This document shows positions 61,674 to 64,000 of a DNA stretch of 64,000 bases, piece by piece. The DNA is from an uncultured bacterium (lineage in GTDB: Bacteria; Bacillota; Clostridia; Oscillospirales; Acutalibacteraceae): contig CAJMOH010000005.1 of the NCBI GenBank assembly GCA_905215055.1, positions 30,222 through 94,221 on the forward strand, written 5' to 3'. The notes under the pieces were generated by a model. The model was not told the DNA's origin. It ran no database searches and saw only the letters and a program-made list of their open reading frames with translations. The stretch's first letter is position 1; the number at the start of each line of letters is the position of its first letter. Position numbers and translations under genes: made by a program.

Positions 61674-62615
61674 GTGGAAAAAACAATCCATTCGCATAAA
61701 CGGTCCCAATGGGTGAAGCTAAAGAGCTACTGGCCCCTTTACGTCATGCTCATCCCCGGTGCGTTGTACCTCGTTATCAACAACTATCTGCCTATGGCGG
61801 GTTTGGCCATCGCCTTTAAAAAGGTCAACTACGCCATGGGAATCTTTAATAGCCCCTGGGTAGGTTTTAACAACTTCACCTTTCTCTTTACAACAAAAGA
61901 TGCCTTTATCATGTTTCGTAACACCATTTTATACAATGTGGCTTTTATTGTGCTTGGAAATGCCTTTGGCCTGATGGTTGCCATTGCCTTGGATACTGTG
62001 AAGAATCAGTTCTTTAGGAACCTGTCCCAGGTCATCATCTTGGTTCCGTATCTGCTTTCCACAGTGATTGTTACCTACATTGTGTTTGCCTTTTTAAGCC
62101 CCAGCAATGGCTTTGTGAACAACTCCATTTTGGCCCCCCTGGGAATAGAAGGGGTAGAGTGGTACAACGATCCCGGCCCGTGGCCTGTCATCCTCACAGT
62201 GGTACACATCTGGATGACTTTTGGCTACACATCCATACTTTATTATTCCACCCTTATTGGCGTCGACAGAACCCTTTACGAGGCTGCAGTGGTGGACGGC
62301 GCTGGGGTTTGGCGGCAAATCTTAAATGTCACCCTGCCCTACATGAAAAAGACCATCATCATCATGGTTATCCTAGCAGTGGGGCGCATCTGCTTCTCCG
62401 ATTTCGGTCTGTTCTATCAGGTGCCCATGCACAGCGGCATGTTGATAGACACTACCCAGACGATTGACACCTTTGTGTACCGGGCTCTTCTGGAGCAAAA
62501 CAGCATTGGCCGCAGTTCAGCGGCTGGCTTCCTGCAGTCTGTTTTAGGCTTTGTGCTTGTGATGGTCACAAATGCGGTGGTCAGCAAGCTGGATAAAGAG
62601 AGTGCATTGATTTGA
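61674..62615 (+). CDS. Sugar ABC transporter permease, LplB/UgpA type
   Basis: 313 aa from GTG 61674 (AAGGAGG upstream). Six hydrophobic helices; the first follows a basic start (WVKLKSYWPLYVMLIPGALYLVINN), and the EAA loop is EAAVVDGAGVWRQILNVTLPYMK. The N-terminal GMAIAFK-like and WVGFNNFTFLF segments match the LplB/YtcP family permeases for complex saccharides. The partner permease follows 18 nt later, and ATP hydrolysis is presumably by a shared MsmK-type ATPase elsewhere. Confidence 0.92.
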   Translation: MEKTIHSHKRSQWVKLKSYWPLYVMLIPGALYLVINNYLPMAGLAIAFKKVNYAMGIFNSPWVGFNNFTFLFTTKDAFIMFRNTILYNVAFIVLGNAFGLMVAIALDTVKNQFFRNLSQVIILVPYLLSTVIVTYIVFAFLSPSNGFVNNSILAPLGIEGVEWYNDPGPWPVILTVVHIWMTFGYTSILYYSTLIGVDRTLYEAAVVDGAGVWRQILNVTLPYMKKTIIIMVILAVGRICFSDFGLFYQVPMHSGMLIDTTQTIDTFVYRALLEQNSIGRSSAAGFLQSVLGFVLVMVTNAVVSKLDKESALI

Positions 62616-62633
62616 CAAGGAGATGAAACAGTT

Positions 62634-63521
62634 ATGATTACAAAAAGCAAGGGCTTTGCCATAGGCGCCTATGTGGTGATGGGATTTCTTGTCATCACTT
62701 GCATCGTTCCTTTCTGGCTCCTGGTGGCAAGTTCCTTTACTCCTGAGAACGACCTGCTTACCAAGGGCTATGCGTTGATTCCCCAGGAGCTTTCTTTGGA
62801 GACATACCGCTTTTTGTGGACGGTAAGGGACGGCGTGCTGCGCGCCTATCTAATGAGCGTCGTGATTGCAGTGATCGGCGTGGTCAGCAGTTTGGTAATG
62901 ACTACTTTGTTTGCCTATCCTCTTTCTCGCAGGGATCTTCCAGGCCGGCGGGCCCTGTCAATCTTCCTGTTCATTACCATGCTCTTTAACGGGGGGCTGG
63001 TGCCCACATATCTGGTGTACACTCAGCTTTTCCACATTAAAGACACCCTGGCTGGAATGATTGTGCCCACTCTGTTGTTCAACGCCTTTAACACCATTAT
63101 GATGCGCACCTACATTAACTCCAACATCTCCGACGAAATTCTGGAGGCGGCCCGTATTGACGGTGCGGGGGAGTTCCGGTGCCTGGCCTCTATTGTGCTG
63201 CCAGTGAGCAAGCCCATTCTGGGCACCCTGGCCTTGATGACCTTCATCGCCTACTGGAACAATTGGACAAACGGCATTTATTATATCCAGCAGCGCATTG
63301 ATTTGCACGGGATTCAGAACTACTTGAAACGGATTATGGACACAGCTACGGGCCTGCAAGAACAGCTGGCCCAAGGCGTGAATGTAGACTTGGACCAAGT
63401 GCCCACCATTGGGATTCGCATGGCGTTGGCAGTGGTTGCTGTAATCCCTGTGCTGGCAATCTACCCCTTCTTCCAGAAGTCCTTTGTAAAGGGTATCACG
63501 TTGGGCTCTGTGAAGGGGTGA
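62634..63521 (+). CDS. Sugar ABC transporter permease, LplC/YtcP type
   Basis: 295 aa. Starts VITKSKGFAIGAYVVMGFLV-like helix 1, then YPLSRRDLPGRRALSIFLFI and the EAA loop EAARIDGAGEFRCLASIVLPVSKP, with C-terminal PFFQKSFVKGITLGSVKG, the signature ending of YtcP/LplC permeases. A short AAGGAGATG-like site precedes the ATG. It forms the channel with the upstream permease for an oligosaccharide. Confidence 0.93.
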   Translation: MITKSKGFAIGAYVVMGFLVITCIVPFWLLVASSFTPENDLLTKGYALIPQELSLETYRFLWTVRDGVLRAYLMSVVIAVIGVVSSLVMTTLFAYPLSRRDLPGRRALSIFLFITMLFNGGLVPTYLVYTQLFHIKDTLAGMIVPTLLFNAFNTIMMRTYINSNISDEILEAARIDGAGEFRCLASIVLPVSKPILGTLALMTFIAYWNNWTNGIYYIQQRIDLHGIQNYLKRIMDTATGLQEQLAQGVNVDLDQVPTIGIRMALAVVAVIPVLAIYPFFQKSFVKGITLGSVKG

Positions 63522-63593
63522 GAACTCCCATCCACTTCGTATACTCAGGAGCCCACCAGCGGCTCTTGTAAATAAAATAAAGGAGGCATTTCC

Positions 63594-64000
63594 ATGAAAC
63601 GATGCATTTCCCTTATGTTGGCCCTGATGATACTCCTCGCTTGCGTGGGGTGCGGTGGCCAAGAGACAAGTTCCACCTCAGACAACGGCAGCTCTGGACA
63701 CATCAGCGCCGAGGCCAGCAAGACCGCCACAGAGGATGAGGACTATCCCGTGCTGCGGTTCAACATCATCAGCAATACTGGTGAACCCCGTTCCAAGCAG
63801 GCAGAGGTAATGGACGCTATCAATGAGATTCTGCGGGAGAAGGCCCATGCGGAGATTGAGCCTGTGTGGGTAAATTTCGCTGAGATGACCCAGCAAATGA
63901 ATCTTCTGCCCACCGGTGGCGATGATTCCCTGGATTTTTACTCCTCTATTACAATAAATTTGGACAGGGAAGCCGGGCAGCCAGTCCGGTTTCCCCTCCA
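63594..64000 (+). CDS. Extracellular sugar-binding lipoprotein (partial, 3' end beyond window)
   Basis: The first 135 residues are visible. A lipoprotein signal KRCISLMLALMILLACVGC is followed by a Ser/Thr/acidic linker and the mature start YPVLRFNIISNTGEPRSKQA, EVMDAINEILREKAHAEIEP, like family-1 solute-binding proteins of LplA/YtcQ type (~500 aa). AAGGAGG lies 8 nt before the ATG. It is the ligand receptor of this ABC importer and may also present ligand to the YesM-like kinase (inference). Confidence 0.88.
   Translation, partial: MKRCISLMLALMILLACVGCGGQETSSTSDNGSSGHISAEASKTATEDEDYPVLRFNIISNTGEPRSKQAEVMDAINEILREKAHAEIEPVWVNFAEMTQQMNLLPTGGDDSLDFYSSITINLDREAGQPVRFPL

Overview
The window looks like a chromosomal segment of a high-GC gut Clostridium, most likely Oscillospiraceae (Flavonifractor/Pseudoflavonifractor-like). 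This is inferred from GC-rich coding sequence with Gram-positive ribosome binding sites (AGGAGG), consensus TTGACA/TATAAT promoters, YesMN-type signalling, an Eis-like acetyltransferase and an ACGX-type radical-SAM peptide locus. No 16S gene is present, so the assignment is by gene style only.

Region 1 (1-13400), host metabolism and transport: the start of a NifX-like cluster-binding protein, an Eis-like GNAT acetyltransferase, a GH172 (DUF2961) glycosidase, an MBL-fold hydrolase, a HExxH zinc protease and a ferredoxin-like aldo/keto reductase. These are followed by a minus-strand run (HAD hydrolase, peptide-binding lipoprotein, two permeases, two ATPases, two metallophosphoesterases) whose last genes are tied by 4-nt overlaps. 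Region 2 (13400-22100): tRNA-Leu(CAG) with its promoter and terminator, an intact two-component system, a decayed second one (frameshifted kinase, response regulator reduced to its last ~57 residues), an NAGPA-type phosphodiester glycosidase, a possible ATPase tail, and an HtrA protease reduced to a pseudogene by an internal deletion and a frameshift in a G run.

Region 3 (22100-25030): a compact RiPP-like locus with a divergent HxlR regulator, an ACGX-repeat precursor peptide, its radical SAM/SPASM maturase and an MDR oxidoreductase overlapping it by ATGA. Region 4 (25031-31461): a cyclophilin-like lipoprotein, an XRE-TPR regulator, a divergent XRE/small-basic-protein pair, a CbbX-like AAA+ ATPase, and remnants of an integrative element (RepA-type tail, tyrosine integrase frameshifted in a poly-A run).

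Region 5 (31484-40226): a nine-gene minus-strand operon behind a consensus promoter. It encodes a two-helix membrane protein, an Hsp70-like ATPase, a MerR-like DNA-binding protein, an unknown protein, a Ycf46-like AAA+ ATPase, a HExxH peptidase-like protein, a small unknown, a low-molecular-weight phosphatase and another unknown. I recognise no described system with this composition; it is the best candidate in the window for an undescribed machine. Region 6 (40430-49400), lower GC and defence-like: a tRNA 3'-end remnant (att-like), an AAA_14/DUF4143 ATPase, an in-frame chimera of a PBECR4-like domain with the C-terminal part of a retron reverse transcriptase, a TOTE-type primase-helicase-PLD protein, and an AAA15 ATPase with a shortened RloB (AbiL/RloAB-like).

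Region 7 (49190-54650): a helically phased repeat array, an XRE regulator and a serine-recombinase element with a catalytically dead partner recombinase, two small proteins sharing the recombinase tail domain, a ParB-like helix-turn-helix protein and a truncated ParB-fold protein whose end abuts an alpha/beta-hydrolase fragment. Region 8 (54870-64000): two overlapping esterase genes, a YesN/YesM two-component system, and an LplB/YtcP-type sugar ABC transporter with its binding lipoprotein running off the window; together they suggest uptake and deacylation of an acylated glycan.
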